Origin: Thermoleophilaceae bacterium
Lineage (GTDB): Bacteria > Actinomycetota > Thermoleophilia > Solirubrobacterales > Thermoleophilaceae
DNA: 64,000 nt
Direction of reading: 5' to 3'
Assembly: GCA_036378175.1 (NCBI GenBank)
Contig: DASUWY010000010.1
Location: 43,242-107,241, forward strand
Shown: piece after piece, positions 32,206 through 41,577 of the stretch
Numbering within the stretch: position 1 is the stretch's first letter
Layout: each line of letters starts with the position of its first letter
Position numbers and translations under genes: made by a program
The notes under the pieces: generated by a model
What the model was told of the DNA's origin: nothing
Seen by the model: the letters and a program-made list of their open reading frames with translations, nothing else
Databases searched by the model: none

Positions 32206-34813
32206 GGTCCATCTCCGCGATCTCCGGGTGCGCCTCCACCAGCGCGGCCACGCGGATCACCATGTCCTCGAGCGAGTCGAGGTCGGTCTTCGGGGCGCCT
32301 CGATAGCCGTCGAGCAGCGGGAAGCTCTTCAGCGCGCGGAGCATGTCCCGCGCATCCCGCTGGCTCACCGGCGTGAGGCGGACGGACACGTCCTTCAGGA
32401 GCTCCGCGGCGGTCCCGCCGGCGCCGCACGCCACCACGGGGCCGAACACCGGGTCGTTCACCACGCCGAGCAGCATCTCCACGCCGCCCTCGAGCATGCG
32501 CTGCACAAGGAAGCCCTCCACCTCGTGCCCCTGCTCGCGCACACGCGCGCGCATGTCGCGCGCCGCGCGCTCCACGGGCCGGCCGCCCTTCAGCCCGAGC
32601 TCCACAGCCCCGGCCTCAGTCTTGTGCACGAGCGTTGGCGAGATCGCCTTCACGGCCACCTGGCCGCCCATCTCGCGCGCCGCGTGCGCGGCGGCGGCCG
32701 GGCTGTTCACGATGCGCCACTCAGCCATCCGGATTCCGTACGCCTCGAGCAGCGTGGCCACCTCGTCCGGCTCGAGCCAGCGCGACCGGCCGGAGCTGAG
32801 GGCGGAGGCGATCACCGCCGCCGCCCTGCCGGGCTGGCAGCCGTCCGGCGGGTCGGGTGGCTCCTCGCTGCGCGAGCGCCACTCGCTGTAGCGCACGGCG
32901 CGCGCGAGGGCGCGTACCGCCTCCTCCGGGAACTCGTAGCTCGGCACCCCGACCGCGGACAGTGGAGCCTGCGCGGCCGTGGCGGTCACGAGCACGGCGA
33001 GCACCGGAACGGGCGAGTTCTGAGACACGTCCGCGATCGCCGCGGCCACCTCTCCGGCGGAGCTGCCCATCACGGGCGTGTAGATCACGATCGCGGCGTC
33101 CACGCCGGGATCGGCCGCCACCGCCTTCAGAGCCTGCGAATAGTGCTCGGTCGAGGCGGTGGCGATCATGTCCACGGGGTTCGCAAGCGATGCCTCGGCG
33201 GGCAGCAGGGCGCGCAGCGTCTCGGTCGTGTCCTCCGCGAGCGCCGCCAGCTTGAGCCCCTCCGCCTCGCACGCGTCGGCGCACATGATTCCCGGCCCGC
33301 CCGAGTTCGTGAGCACGGCCACCCTGCTGCCGCGCGGGAGTGGCTGGCCCGACAACAGCGACGCCACGTCGAAGAGCTCGCCGAGCGTGTCCGTCCTGAT
33401 CACGCCGCTCTGGTGGAAGAGCGCCTCAGTGTTGGCGTCGCTGCTCGCCAGCAGGGCGCCCGTGTGGGACGCCGCCGCCTTTGCGCCCGCGATCGAGCGT
33501 CCGCTCTTCACCGCGACGATCGGCTTCTTCGTGCCGATCCGGCGCGCGATGCGCGCGAACCTGCGCGGGTTTCCGAACGACTCGAGGTACAGCAGGATCA
33601 CGCTCGTGGCGTCGTCGCTCTCCCAGTAGCTGAGCACGTCGTTGCCCGACACGTCGGCCTTGTTGCCCACCGACACGAACGAGGAGAGCCCGAGCCCGAG
33701 CTGCTCGGCCTCCGCCACCACGGCGAGGCCGAGAGCGCCACTCTGAGACATGAAGCCCACCCCGCCCGAAGGCGGGAAGGTCGGGCCGAAGGTGGCATTG
33801 AGGCGGATGCCGGGCGCGGTGTTGAGCACGCCGAGGCAGTTCGGCCCCACGAGCCGCATTCCGGACGCGCGGCAGATCCTGAGCAGCTCGCGCTGGGCCG
33901 CGCGGCCCTCGTCGTTCGCCTCGGCGAACCCGGCCGAGATCACCACAAGCGCGTGCACGCCCTTCTCCGCGCACTCACGCGCGGCGTCGAGGACGTCGGC
34001 TGCGGGCACCGCGATCACCGCGAGATCCACCGGCTCCGGCACGTCCGCAAGGCTCTTGTACGCGGGCACGGACTGCACCACCCGCGCCTGCCTGTTGATG
34101 GGGTACACAGGGCCGTGAAAGCCGGCCTGAAGCAGGTTGTGGAAGAGCTCGCCGCCCACGCTCCCGCGCTTGCGGGAGGCGCCGATCACGGCCACGGAGT
34201 CCGGCTCGAGCACGTGCCGCAGCGCAGCGGTGGCGGCCACGCTGTCGCGCTCGTCGAAGCGCGCCACCGCGTCAGGCGTGGCGGACGTGGGCGCGGTGAT
34301 GTGCAGCGCGTCGGGGAGCGCCCTCACCTCCACCGGGAAGCCGCTCTGGCGGAACACGTCGATCATCTTGTGGTTCGACGGCAGGACCACCGCCGTGAAC
34401 ACCGGGATGTCCGCGTCCTGCGCCGCCTGCGCCAGGTGGGCGAGCAGGATCGTGCCGATGCCCTGCCCCTGGAGCTCGTCCGCCACCTCGAACGCCACCT
34501 CGGCCGTGCGGTTGTCCGTGCGCATGTAGGCCGCGTGCCCGATGATCCGCTCGTCCGCTCCCGTGGTGACCACGAGTCCGTAGCGGTTCACGTAGTCCAC
34601 GTCCACCGCCCAGTCGGCCGCCCACTCGAGGTTGGTTCCTCCGCCGAAGAAGCGGAAGGCGCGGGAGTCGGTGGAGAGCGCGGCGAGGAAGTCACGCAGC
34701 CCGTCGCGGTCCTGCGCGCGCACGGGCCGCACGCGGGCCGTGGAGCCGTCACGCAGCGCGACGTCCACCTCGCGGTGCGCGGGATAGCTGGTGGTTGCGC
34801 CAGGGGCCGTCAC
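32108..34813 (-). CDS. GNAT acetyltransferase fused to NDP-forming acyl-CoA ligase (Pat-like)
   Basis: The 901-residue protein has an N-terminal GNAT domain (about 15-170, acetyl-CoA loop ELQGQGIGTILLAHL). Then come a CoA-binding domain (about 190-320, VIGASRKRGSVGGE), a succinyl-CoA-ligase-like domain (GFMSQSGALG, SGNDVLSYWESDD) and a C-terminal ATP-grasp domain (about 670-890). Enzymes of this layout acetylate lysines of acyl-CoA synthetases and stress proteins; the ligase part may be regulatory or active. The GNAT is N-terminal, as in actinobacterial PatA. The GTG start overlaps the stop of an upstream universal stress protein gene. Confidence 0.88.
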   Translation of the reverse strand: MTAPGATTSYPAHREVDVALRDGSTARVRPVRAQDRDGLRDFLAALSTDSRAFRFFGGGTNLEWAADWAVDVDYVNRYGLVVTTGADERIIGHAAYMRTDNRTAEVAFEVADELQGQGIGTILLAHLAQAAQDADIPVFTAVVLPSNHKMIDVFRQSGFPVEVRALPDALHITAPTSATPDAVARFDERDSVAATAALRHVLEPDSVAVIGASRKRGSVGGELFHNLLQAGFHGPVYPINRQARVVQSVPAYKSLADVPEPVDLAVIAVPAADVLDAARECAEKGVHALVVISAGFAEANDEGRAAQRELLRICRASGMRLVGPNCLGVLNTAPGIRLNATFGPTFPPSGGVGFMSQSGALGLAVVAEAEQLGLGLSSFVSVGNKADVSGNDVLSYWESDDATSVILLYLESFGNPRRFARIARRIGTKKPIVAVKSGRSIAGAKAAASHTGALLASSDANTEALFHQSGVIRTDTLGELFDVASLLSGQPLPRGSRVAVLTNSGGPGIMCADACEAEGLKLAALAEDTTETLRALLPAEASLANPVDMIATASTEHYSQALKAVAADPGVDAAIVIYTPVMGSSAGEVAAAIADVSQNSPVPVLAVLVTATAAQAPLSAVGVPSYEFPEEAVRALARAVRYSEWRSRSEEPPDPPDGCQPGRAAAVIASALSSGRSRWLEPDEVATLLEAYGIRMAEWRIVNSPAAAAHAAREMGGQVAVKAISPTLVHKTEAGAVELGLKGGRPVERAARDMRARVREQGHEVEGFLVQRMLEGGVEMLLGVVNDPVFGPVVACGAGGTAAELLKDVSVRLTPVSQRDARDMLRALKSFPLLDGYRGAPKTDLDSLEDMVIRVAALVEAHPEIAEMDLNPVMATPDGAAAADARIRVDLAAPRRPWPSV

Positions 34814-35742
34814 GCCTGCGCCACGGCCGTGGTGGCCTGGGGTCCGGCGGCAGCGGCGCGAGACACGATCAGTGTCGGGCACGCGGCCAGGCGCATCACG
34901 CGATCGGACACGCCGCCCAGCAGGGTGCGCTTGAGCGGCCCGAACCCGCGGGAGCCGAGCACCAGGAGGTGCAGCTTGTCGCTCAGCGCCTGGTCGGAAA
35001 GCTGCTTTGCCGGGTCTCCACGGAGCACCTTCGCGCTCGTCACTACCCGGGCCGAAACGCGATTACGCGCGCGCCCGAGCGCCTCTTCGGCCGCCTGGGT
35101 GCTCGATTCCTCATATGCGATCTCACTGTCGGGAGTACTCGGATAGGCGAGCACGAGCGGCTGCATCACCCTGTAGAGGTAGAGCCCCACCGGCCCTTCC
35201 CCGGCCAGCTCGCCGGCGAAGTCGAGGGCGTGCTCGGATTCGGGCGAGCCGTCCCAGCACACGCCGATCCGCTCGATGCGCTCAGCGTGGCCGAGCCGGT
35301 AGTCGCGCGGCGCCACCGCCACGGGGCAGGGCGCGTTCTGGACCAGCCGCTCCGCTGCGCTTCCCACGAGCAACCGGCTGAGCGGGCCGAACTCGGTGGG
35401 GCCGAGCACGATGAGCGCGGCGCTCTCCGTCTCCGCCAGCTCTTGCAGCACGTGTGCCGCAGGCACGCGCGGCACCGCCACGCAATCGGCCGGCACGCCG
35501 TACGGCAGCGAGCGCATGCCGCGCTGGAGGATCTCCTTGGCGGCGCGCTGGGCGGAGTCAGCGCCGGTTCGCACGCCCTGCGGGGCGGAATCGGTGGCCG
35601 GGTCGTACGCGTATACGAGGAGGACCTTCGCGTCCAGCAGCCCTGCGAGCTGTACGGCCAGCGCCAGGGCGTCGTCGGACGCTGAGCGGCCGTCGTAGCC
35701 CACGAGCACCGTCCTGACGCGGTTGCCTCCCAGATCAGTCAC
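34810..35742 (-). CDS. Tandem-domain universal stress protein, coupled to the Pat-like gene
   Basis: The 310-residue protein has two Usp folds. Each has a nucleotide-binding-type loop: LGPTEFGPLSRLLVGSAAE in the first and LGSRGFGPLKRTLLGGVSD in the second. The GTG used here gives M-T-D-L-G-G-N; a TTG 36 bases upstream is the alternative, and neither has a clean ribosome-binding site. The GTGA overlap with the acetyltransferase/ligase gene implies co-translation. In mycobacteria the cAMP-controlled protein acetyltransferase modifies a universal stress protein, which makes this USP a plausible substrate. Confidence 0.85.
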   Translation of the reverse strand: MTDLGGNRVRTVLVGYDGRSASDDALALAVQLAGLLDAKVLLVYAYDPATDSAPQGVRTGADSAQRAAKEILQRGMRSLPYGVPADCVAVPRVPAAHVLQELAETESAALIVLGPTEFGPLSRLLVGSAAERLVQNAPCPVAVAPRDYRLGHAERIERIGVCWDGSPESEHALDFAGELAGEGPVGLYLYRVMQPLVLAYPSTPDSEIAYEESSTQAAEEALGRARNRVSARVVTSAKVLRGDPAKQLSDQALSDKLHLLVLGSRGFGPLKRTLLGGVSDRVMRLAACPTLIVSRAAAAGPQATTAVAQA

Positions 35743-35783
35743 CCTCTGGACGGTATGCGACGGGCGGCGGCCCGCCAACGTGG

Positions 35784-37586
35784 TTAGCCCGAGTCTCTAT
35801 CCGTAGCGAGCCGCAATCCGTCCGCGGCGTCTCCGGGCGCGGGGAGATGGTGAGCGGGGAACTTCGCCCGCACGACGGTGCCCTTTCCGGGCTCGCTCGA
35901 GAGGTCGAGCTCCCCGCCGGCGAGGCCCACGCGCTCTCGCATGCTGGTGAGCCCGAAGCCGGTGGCCGACGGCTGCCCGTCGAAGCCCACGCCGTCGTCC
36001 TCCACCACCGCCGTCACGTGGTGGTCGTCCTCCACCACCTCCACGCGGAGCCGGGTGGCCTCGCCGTGCTTCACGGCATTCGTGATGCTCTCCTGCACCA
36101 CCCGGTAGATCGCCGTCTCCAGCTCCGGGGTGAGGCGCATCGGCGCCTCGTCCTGCTCCAAGCGCAGCGACACGTGGTAATCGATCGTGAGCGACGTCTG
36201 CTCGCGCCGCTGCTCGATCAGCCCTTCGAGCGCGGCCCCGAGACCGATCTCGTCAAGCGATGCGGGCCGCAGGTCGCTGATCAGCGCGCGGAGGTTCTTG
36301 ATCTCGGCTCCCACCTGGTCGATCGCACGCCCGAGAGCGGTCTCCAGCGCCTCGCGATCGCTCGCCTTGCGCGCGGAGGACAGCAGCAGGCGGAGCGCGC
36401 CGAGCCCCTGAAGCGTCTCGTCGTGGAGCTCGCGTGCCCAGCGCGAGCGCTCCTCCTCCATCGCGCGAAGGCTGAGACGCAGCCGATCCGCCTCCACCGA
36501 CTGCGCCGTGGCAACGGCCGTGGCCGCGCTGGCGGCGAACGAGAGGATCAGCTGCTCCTCGGCGTCGGAGAACTGCCCCTGCCTGCTGGTCCTCCCGATC
36601 GCGTTGAGGACGCCCACGGACCGGCCGCGGTACGTCATCGGCACGAACAGCGCGGGGTGCTCGCCGGCGCTGACGAACTGCTCGCCCGAGAGGCCGAGCC
36701 CTGCGCGCCGGGAGGTCATCTCGATCTGCGTGATGAAGTCCGCCACTCGCTGCACCTCGCGCGTGAGGAACGCGCGCCCCGACGCGCTGCCCTGCACGGG
36801 CAGCCGTGCCCCGCGCACGTCCGCGGACACCTCGCCGGCCATCGCGGTGATCACCAGGCCGTCGCCCTCGGCCAGCAGGATGACCATGGAGCGGGCATCG
36901 ATCAGCGCACGGCCGCGCTTCACCACGAGCTCGAGCGTGGCGTCGAGATCCACCTCCGCGCCGAGCGCGCGGGAGATCAGCGTGGTGGCCTCGAGGGCGC
37001 GGTTGGTGTAGGCGAACTCGTCGCGCTGCGCCGCCGTCTCCTGGTGGTAGCGCGCGTGCTCGATCGCGAGGCCGGCCCAGCGCGCCAGCACCTGGACGGC
37101 CTGCTCGTCCGCCTCGTCGAAGTCCCCGCCACCCTCCTTGTCAGTGAGGTAGAGGTTGCCCCACGCCTGACCGTTGATCTCCACCGGCGTGCCGAGGAAG
37201 GTGCGCATGGGCGGGTGCCCCGGCGGGAAGCCGTAGGACAGAGGGTGATCCCGCACGTCGTGGAGCCGCAGCGTGACCGGCTCGCGGATCAGCACGCCGA
37301 GCACGCCGTGACCGCGGGGCAGATCGCCGATCGTGCGACGGGTGTCGTCATCAACGCCCTGGGTGACGAAGCGCTCGAGCTGCCTGCGGTCCGGTGCCAG
37401 CACGCCCACCGCCGCATAGCGAGCGCCCGTGACCTCGCGCGCCACGGTGAGCAGGCGGTCGAGGACGCTGTCGAGGTGCAGCTCTGCGCCGAGCGTCGGA
37501 CCGACGTCCACCAGCCGGCGGAGTCTCGTCTCGTCCAGGGCGTCCAGCGGAAGGGGTGCGCCGGGCGCTTCTTGTAGAGGTCTCAC
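35784..37586 (-). CDS. DosS/DevS-like tandem-GAF sensor histidine kinase
   Basis: The 600-residue soluble kinase has GAF-A (about 25-185), GAF-B (about 200-365), a HisKA_3 helix with His388 (RELHDETLQGLGALR) and a HATPase_c domain (ESITNAVKHGE, DDGVGF, GFGLTSMRERV). GAF-A carries FPPGHPPMRTFLGTPV; in M. tuberculosis DosS/DosT the matching region holds the heme-proximal His, here His124, so gas or redox sensing is plausible. GTG start preceded by GAGGGG at eight bases. No DevR-type regulator is encoded here. USP genes flank it on both sides, as in the DosR regulon. Confidence 0.87.
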   Translation of the reverse strand: MRPLQEAPGAPLPLDALDETRLRRLVDVGPTLGAELHLDSVLDRLLTVAREVTGARYAAVGVLAPDRRQLERFVTQGVDDDTRRTIGDLPRGHGVLGVLIREPVTLRLHDVRDHPLSYGFPPGHPPMRTFLGTPVEINGQAWGNLYLTDKEGGGDFDEADEQAVQVLARWAGLAIEHARYHQETAAQRDEFAYTNRALEATTLISRALGAEVDLDATLELVVKRGRALIDARSMVILLAEGDGLVITAMAGEVSADVRGARLPVQGSASGRAFLTREVQRVADFITQIEMTSRRAGLGLSGEQFVSAGEHPALFVPMTYRGRSVGVLNAIGRTSRQGQFSDAEEQLILSFAASAATAVATAQSVEADRLRLSLRAMEEERSRWARELHDETLQGLGALRLLLSSARKASDREALETALGRAIDQVGAEIKNLRALISDLRPASLDEIGLGAALEGLIEQRREQTSLTIDYHVSLRLEQDEAPMRLTPELETAIYRVVQESITNAVKHGEATRLRVEVVEDDHHVTAVVEDDGVGFDGQPSATGFGLTSMRERVGLAGGELDLSSEPGKGTVVRAKFPAHHLPAPGDAADGLRLATDRDSG

Positions 37587-37729
37587 GAACGAATCCCCTC
37601 AGGGGGTCTTTGGGCCAGGTCCCTCTGCGGGCAATCATAGGCCGTGCTCATAGAACCGTACTTTCCCGCAGGAAATGCCGGTGAACGAGGCGGATGCCGC
37701 AGCGGCGGGGGGCGTCTAGCGTCCGGACC

Positions 37730-38635
37730 ATGACCAGCGTGATCGTTGGCTATGACGGGAGCGACCAGGCGCGGGATGCGCTCGCGCTTGGGGAGATGCT
37801 CTGCGCGGCCGAGGACGGCAAGCTCGTGCTCGCGGACGTCTACCCATTCGACCCGCGCCCGCTGACGCCGGGCTACGAGACCGAGCGCGCGGCCGCCCGC
37901 CGCGAGGCAGAGGCCACGCTGCGCGCAGCGCCGCTCCGGCGCTTCCGGGACGCGAACGTCGAGCGCGTGGCGCACGCGTGCGGCTCCCCGGCGCGCGGGC
38001 TCTACGAGATCGCGGCCGCCCGCCAGCCGGCCGTGTTGGTGCTGGGGTCTCCGCGGCGCGGCGCGCGTGGACGTCCGGGGCCGGGCAGCGTGACCCCCAA
38101 GCTTCTGCACGGCGCCGTGTGCCCGGTGGCTGTGGCGCCGCGGGGCTACGCCCAACGTGCGGGTGAGCTGCGTACCTTGGCCGCCGCCTTCGACGGCACG
38201 GATGCGTCGGCCCTCGCGGTCCGTGAGGCGGCGCGCATCGCACAGGAGGCAGGAGCAGCGCTGCGGGTGATCGCGATCGTGGACACCTTCGGGGCCCTCT
38301 ACCTCGGAATCGAGCGAAAGACGGTGCTGGACCTCGTGCAGCAGGAGCTCACAGAGCGCGCCGAGCGCCTGTGCGGCAGCCTCCCGGCCGAGCTGTCGTG
38401 GGACCTGCGCGTGATGCGAGGCCCCGTGCCGCGAACTCTGCTCGGCGAGGCGAAGGTGGACGTGGACCTGCTCGTGCTCGGCTCCCGGGCCTACGGGCCG
38501 GTTGGAGCGCTGCTGCTCGGCAGCGTCTCCGCGCAGGTCCTGCAGAGCTCCACCTGCCCGGTGCTCGTGGTGCCCCGCGGTGCGCCGGTGCCCCGCGACG
38601 CCGGCGAGCTTGCCGCGGTCCGCGCCGGCGCTTAG
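37730..38635 (+). CDS. Tandem-domain universal stress protein
   Basis: The 301-residue protein has two Usp folds. The C-terminal one keeps the nucleotide signature (LGSRAYGPVGALLLGSVSA), while the N-terminal loop is degenerate (LGSPRRGARGRPGPGSVTP) and may not bind ATP. It is divergent from the DosS-like kinase across 143 bases, so the two may share control. Its stop overlaps that of the convergent phosphotransferase gene by four bases. Confidence 0.87.
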   Translation: MTSVIVGYDGSDQARDALALGEMLCAAEDGKLVLADVYPFDPRPLTPGYETERAAARREAEATLRAAPLRRFRDANVERVAHACGSPARGLYEIAAARQPAVLVLGSPRRGARGRPGPGSVTPKLLHGAVCPVAVAPRGYAQRAGELRTLAAAFDGTDASALAVREAARIAQEAGAALRVIAIVDTFGALYLGIERKTVLDLVQQELTERAERLCGSLPAELSWDLRVMRGPVPRTLLGEAKVDVDLLVLGSRAYGPVGALLLGSVSAQVLQSSTCPVLVVPRGAPVPRDAGELAAVRAGA

Positions 38636-40215
38636 CCGGGCATCTGGTCGAGCCACTGCTCGACCGCGGCGGCGCATGCGTGCACCGAGCGGTCGGTCCG
38701 CAACGGGAGGTGGTGCCCGGCGGGCAGCTCGGCAAGAGCGTCGAAGGTCTGCGAGCTGGCGATGTCCGCGGTGGCGTCGGATGCCGTGGAGCCCGGCTGC
38801 CGCGCCTCCACCCTTCGCAGGCGGAGGGCGGTCGGCGTGAGGCACTCCACGAAGCGCGCGTGCGCGAACGCCTCGCCGGCGGTGTTGCGGAACGCCTTGC
38901 GCTCGTCCGCGTGCCGGCACGTGGCGTCCACGATCACGCCGCCGTCGCGTTCGAGTGCGTCCGCCGCGAGCGCGCCCAGCTCCGAGTAGGTGCGTTCGCT
39001 GAAGGCCGCGGTGTAATGCGAGGGAGCGGCGGCGCGCACGGGCTCGATGCCGGCGAGCCGCTTGCGCGCGACGTCCGAGCTCAGCACCTCGAAGCCGGAG
39101 ACGCTCGCCAGCGTGTTCGCCAGATGCGTCTTGCCGCTCCCGGACAGGCCGCAGATCACCAGCATCAGCGGCTGCCGCGCCCGCCAGGCGAATCTGCGCC
39201 CCAGCTCGAGCAGCCGGCGCCCCTCGATCTGGGCGTCGCGCGAGTCCTCGCCGGCGGCCTCGAGCTGCACGGCTCGCAGCATCGACACCTTGGCGCGCAC
39301 CCAGGCCCGCTGCGCGCAGTAGAAGGCGAGCAGGCCGTCGTCGCCCGGGTTGCCGCCGTGGCGGCGGTAGGCGTCCACCAGCGCCCGCGCGAGCGCGGGG
39401 GCGCCGAGGCGGTGCAGGTCCATCACGAGAAATGCGAGGTCGGAAGCAACGTCGGTGAGCCGGAGCGAGGGATCGAACTCGAGACAGTCCACGATCTCCA
39501 CCGGCCGCTCGAGCAGGATGTGCTCCGCGCGCAGGTCGCCGTGACCGTCTCGTACGTAACCACCGGCCGCGCGCTCGAAGAGCATCTCGCGCCGGTGTAC
39601 GAGGAAGGCATCCGAGAACCGCTGCGCGCCCACCACGTCGGGCTCCATCGCGGCGGGAACGAGCTCGAGGAGGCTGGCGAAGTTGTCGTCGGCGGTGCGC
39701 TTCACCTCCCGCCGCGGATCGCGCACCGGGGCTGCCGGCTCGAGCTGCGCGTGGAATGACGCGATGCGCGCGGCCACCTCGTCGATCTCGCGGCTTCCTG
39801 CCGCATGGTGCGAGACGCGTGAGGCCAGCGTGACGCTCTCGTCGAAGCGCCGCATCTCCACCACGTAGTCCACGGCCGCCGGATCGTCTTCTGCGGCGAG
39901 CGCATACGCGTCACGGGAGCGGACCACGGAGCGCACCGCGAGATACACGCTGCGCGCGAGGCGCCGGTTGAGCCGCAGCTCCTCAGCGCACATCCGTCTC
40001 CGGGTGGCGAGCGAACGGTAGTCGAGGAAGGGGAAGCGCACCGGCTTCTTGAGCTTGTACGCGCGGTCGCCGGCGAGGAACACGGCCGAGGTGTGGGTCT
40101 CGCGAAGCTCGACCGCGCCGGGGTGGTGCGGATAGAAGGAGGGCTGCTTCATCGCAGCAACCACCTCGGCGTGCTCCGCCGAGGCGCCGCGGTGGATGTT
40201 CAGCACATGGGTCAC
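38632..40215 (-). CDS. Phosphotransferase-like protein fused to a P-loop kinase (AAA_33)
   Basis: The 527-residue protein has an aminoglycoside-phosphotransferase-like fold in its first 310 residues (VRDGHGDLRAEHILL as Brenner-type catalytic loop and CLEFDPSLRLTDVASDLAF as metal loop). A zeta-toxin/AAA_33-type P-loop domain follows (LVICGLSGSGKTHLAN, then VIVDATCRHADERKAF). The two-domain family is widespread, often near stress-protein genes, and has no settled substrate. The GTG start is chosen for the GAGGAAG eight bases upstream; the longer frame adds an Arg-rich extension without such a site. Confidence 0.82.
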   Translation of the reverse strand: MTHVLNIHRGASAEHAEVVAAMKQPSFYPHHPGAVELRETHTSAVFLAGDRAYKLKKPVRFPFLDYRSLATRRRMCAEELRLNRRLARSVYLAVRSVVRSRDAYALAAEDDPAAVDYVVEMRRFDESVTLASRVSHHAAGSREIDEVAARIASFHAQLEPAAPVRDPRREVKRTADDNFASLLELVPAAMEPDVVGAQRFSDAFLVHRREMLFERAAGGYVRDGHGDLRAEHILLERPVEIVDCLEFDPSLRLTDVASDLAFLVMDLHRLGAPALARALVDAYRRHGGNPGDDGLLAFYCAQRAWVRAKVSMLRAVQLEAAGEDSRDAQIEGRRLLELGRRFAWRARQPLMLVICGLSGSGKTHLANTLASVSGFEVLSSDVARKRLAGIEPVRAAAPSHYTAAFSERTYSELGALAADALERDGGVIVDATCRHADERKAFRNTAGEAFAHARFVECLTPTALRLRRVEARQPGSTASDATADIASSQTFDALAELPAGHHLPLRTDRSVHACAAAVEQWLDQMPG

Positions 40216-40331
40216 CGCTCGAGCTTCCTCACGAAGGAAAGTTATGCCCGACCCTCGTTCGCGCCATCCGCGCAAGCTCCGGGCGGGGGCGCGGCTTACT
40301 ACGGTCGTCCGCGGCACGGCTCGGAACTAGC

Positions 40332-41474
40332 GTGAAGGTTGTGAAAGGTCGCGCGTGGGTGTTCGCGGCCATCTGCGCCGCGGCTCTGTGGCCGGCGGTT
40401 CCGGCGGGTGCCGAGCTGCGCGTGGACGGGCACGGCAACGGCCACGGGATCGGCATGTCGCAGTACGGCGCGTACGGCTACGCGCTGAAGACTCGGCACA
40501 CCTACCCGTACATCCTGTCCCACTACTTCCCGGGCACGAAGCTGCGCAAGACCGCCGCGCGGCGGATTCGCGTGCTGCTCAAGCAGGGCCCGAGCCTGCT
40601 CGTGGCGGAGGCCACCCGTCTCAGCTCGCCCGGGCGCGCCGCGATCGCGCTGAGGCCCGAGCGCACCTACAGGTTCGAGCCCGCCGGCGCGGGCCTGCGC
40701 GTGGTGGACACCACCACCGGCACGACGAAGGCGCGCGTGACCTCGCCGGCCACGGTGTCGGGGAAGTCGACCGTGAGGCTGCGCGGTCGAGCGGAGAACG
40801 GCGTGATGAGCGGCCGCTACCGCGGCTCGCTCGTGCTGGCTGCGACCGCCGGCGGCGTGAGCGCCGTGAACCGGCTCGACCTCGAGCAGTACCTCGACGC
40901 CGTGGTGCCGTCGGAGATGCCAGCCGCCTGGCCGCTCGAGGCGCTGAAGGCGCAGGCGCTGGCCGCGCGTGCCTACGCCATTCGCAGCCTCTCACCCGCG
41001 GCGCCGTTCGACGTCTACGCGGACACCCGCTCGCAGATGTACCGCGGCGTGACCGCGGAGGCGTCGCGGAGCACGTCCGCCGTGCACGCCACGCGCGCGT
41101 ACGCGCTCTTCTATGGCAGCGGGGTGGCGGCCACCTACTTCTCGTCCTCCTCGGGCGGACGCACGGCCGCGATCGACGAGGAATGGGGCGGGCCGGCGGT
41201 GCCGTACCTGCGCTCGGTGAGCGATCCCTACGACCACGTGTCGCCGTGGCACGACTGGACCGTGACGATGACCACCAGCGAGGCGGCGAGCCGCCTGGGC
41301 CCGCTGCTGCTTGGCGATCTCCAGGGCATCGCTGTGACCGCGCGCAACTCGTCAGGTCGCGCGGCCACGGTCCAGATTCGCGGCAGCGCCGGAGTGGTGG
41401 ACGCGACGGGCGTGCAGGTGCGAACCGCGCTGCGGCTGCGCAGCACGTGGTTCAGCTTCCGCCTCACCCCGTAG
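40332..41474 (+). CDS. Secreted SpoIID/LytB-domain protein
   Basis: The 380-residue protein has a signal peptide (VFAAICAAALWPAVPAGA) followed by the G-H-G-x-G-M-S-Q-Y-G-A motif, which is usually at the end of SpoIID proteins but here is at residues 33-47. The SpoIID core follows (RLDLEQYLDAVVPSEMPAAW, LKAQALAARAYA, SSSSGGRTA). SpoIID enzymes are lytic transglycosylases acting on denuded peptidoglycan. Actinobacteria of this kind need not sporulate; LytB-type roles in wall turnover are known. The start is GTG. Confidence 0.85.
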   Translation: MKVVKGRAWVFAAICAAALWPAVPAGAELRVDGHGNGHGIGMSQYGAYGYALKTRHTYPYILSHYFPGTKLRKTAARRIRVLLKQGPSLLVAEATRLSSPGRAAIALRPERTYRFEPAGAGLRVVDTTTGTTKARVTSPATVSGKSTVRLRGRAENGVMSGRYRGSLVLAATAGGVSAVNRLDLEQYLDAVVPSEMPAAWPLEALKAQALAARAYAIRSLSPAAPFDVYADTRSQMYRGVTAEASRSTSAVHATRAYALFYGSGVAATYFSSSSGGRTAAIDEEWGGPAVPYLRSVSDPYDHVSPWHDWTVTMTTSEAASRLGPLLLGDLQGIAVTARNSSGRAATVQIRGSAGVVDATGVQVRTALRLRSTWFSFRLTP

Positions 41475-41577
41475 CGCTCGGATAAGTACGGACGCGATTG
41501 CGTGACGCGGGCGGATTCGCGGCGGGCTGTGGAGGTCTACGTTCAGCTTGTAAGTCCCGGAGAAGGGAGCCGCGGTG

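Noticed and set aside
32228..35146. A 972-codon open frame antisense to the acetyltransferase/ligase gene
   Set aside because: Very long stop-free antisense frames are expected at this GC content; its product is low-complexity Arg/His/Ala/Gly with no recognisable domain, while the opposite strand encodes clear GNAT and ligase motifs.
37601..37635. A GGG-N6-CCC pattern between the DosS-like kinase and USP genes resembling a DosR box
   Set aside because: The DosR consensus has eight bases between the GGG and CCC triplets and the central ACTWWAGT; spacing and core do not match.
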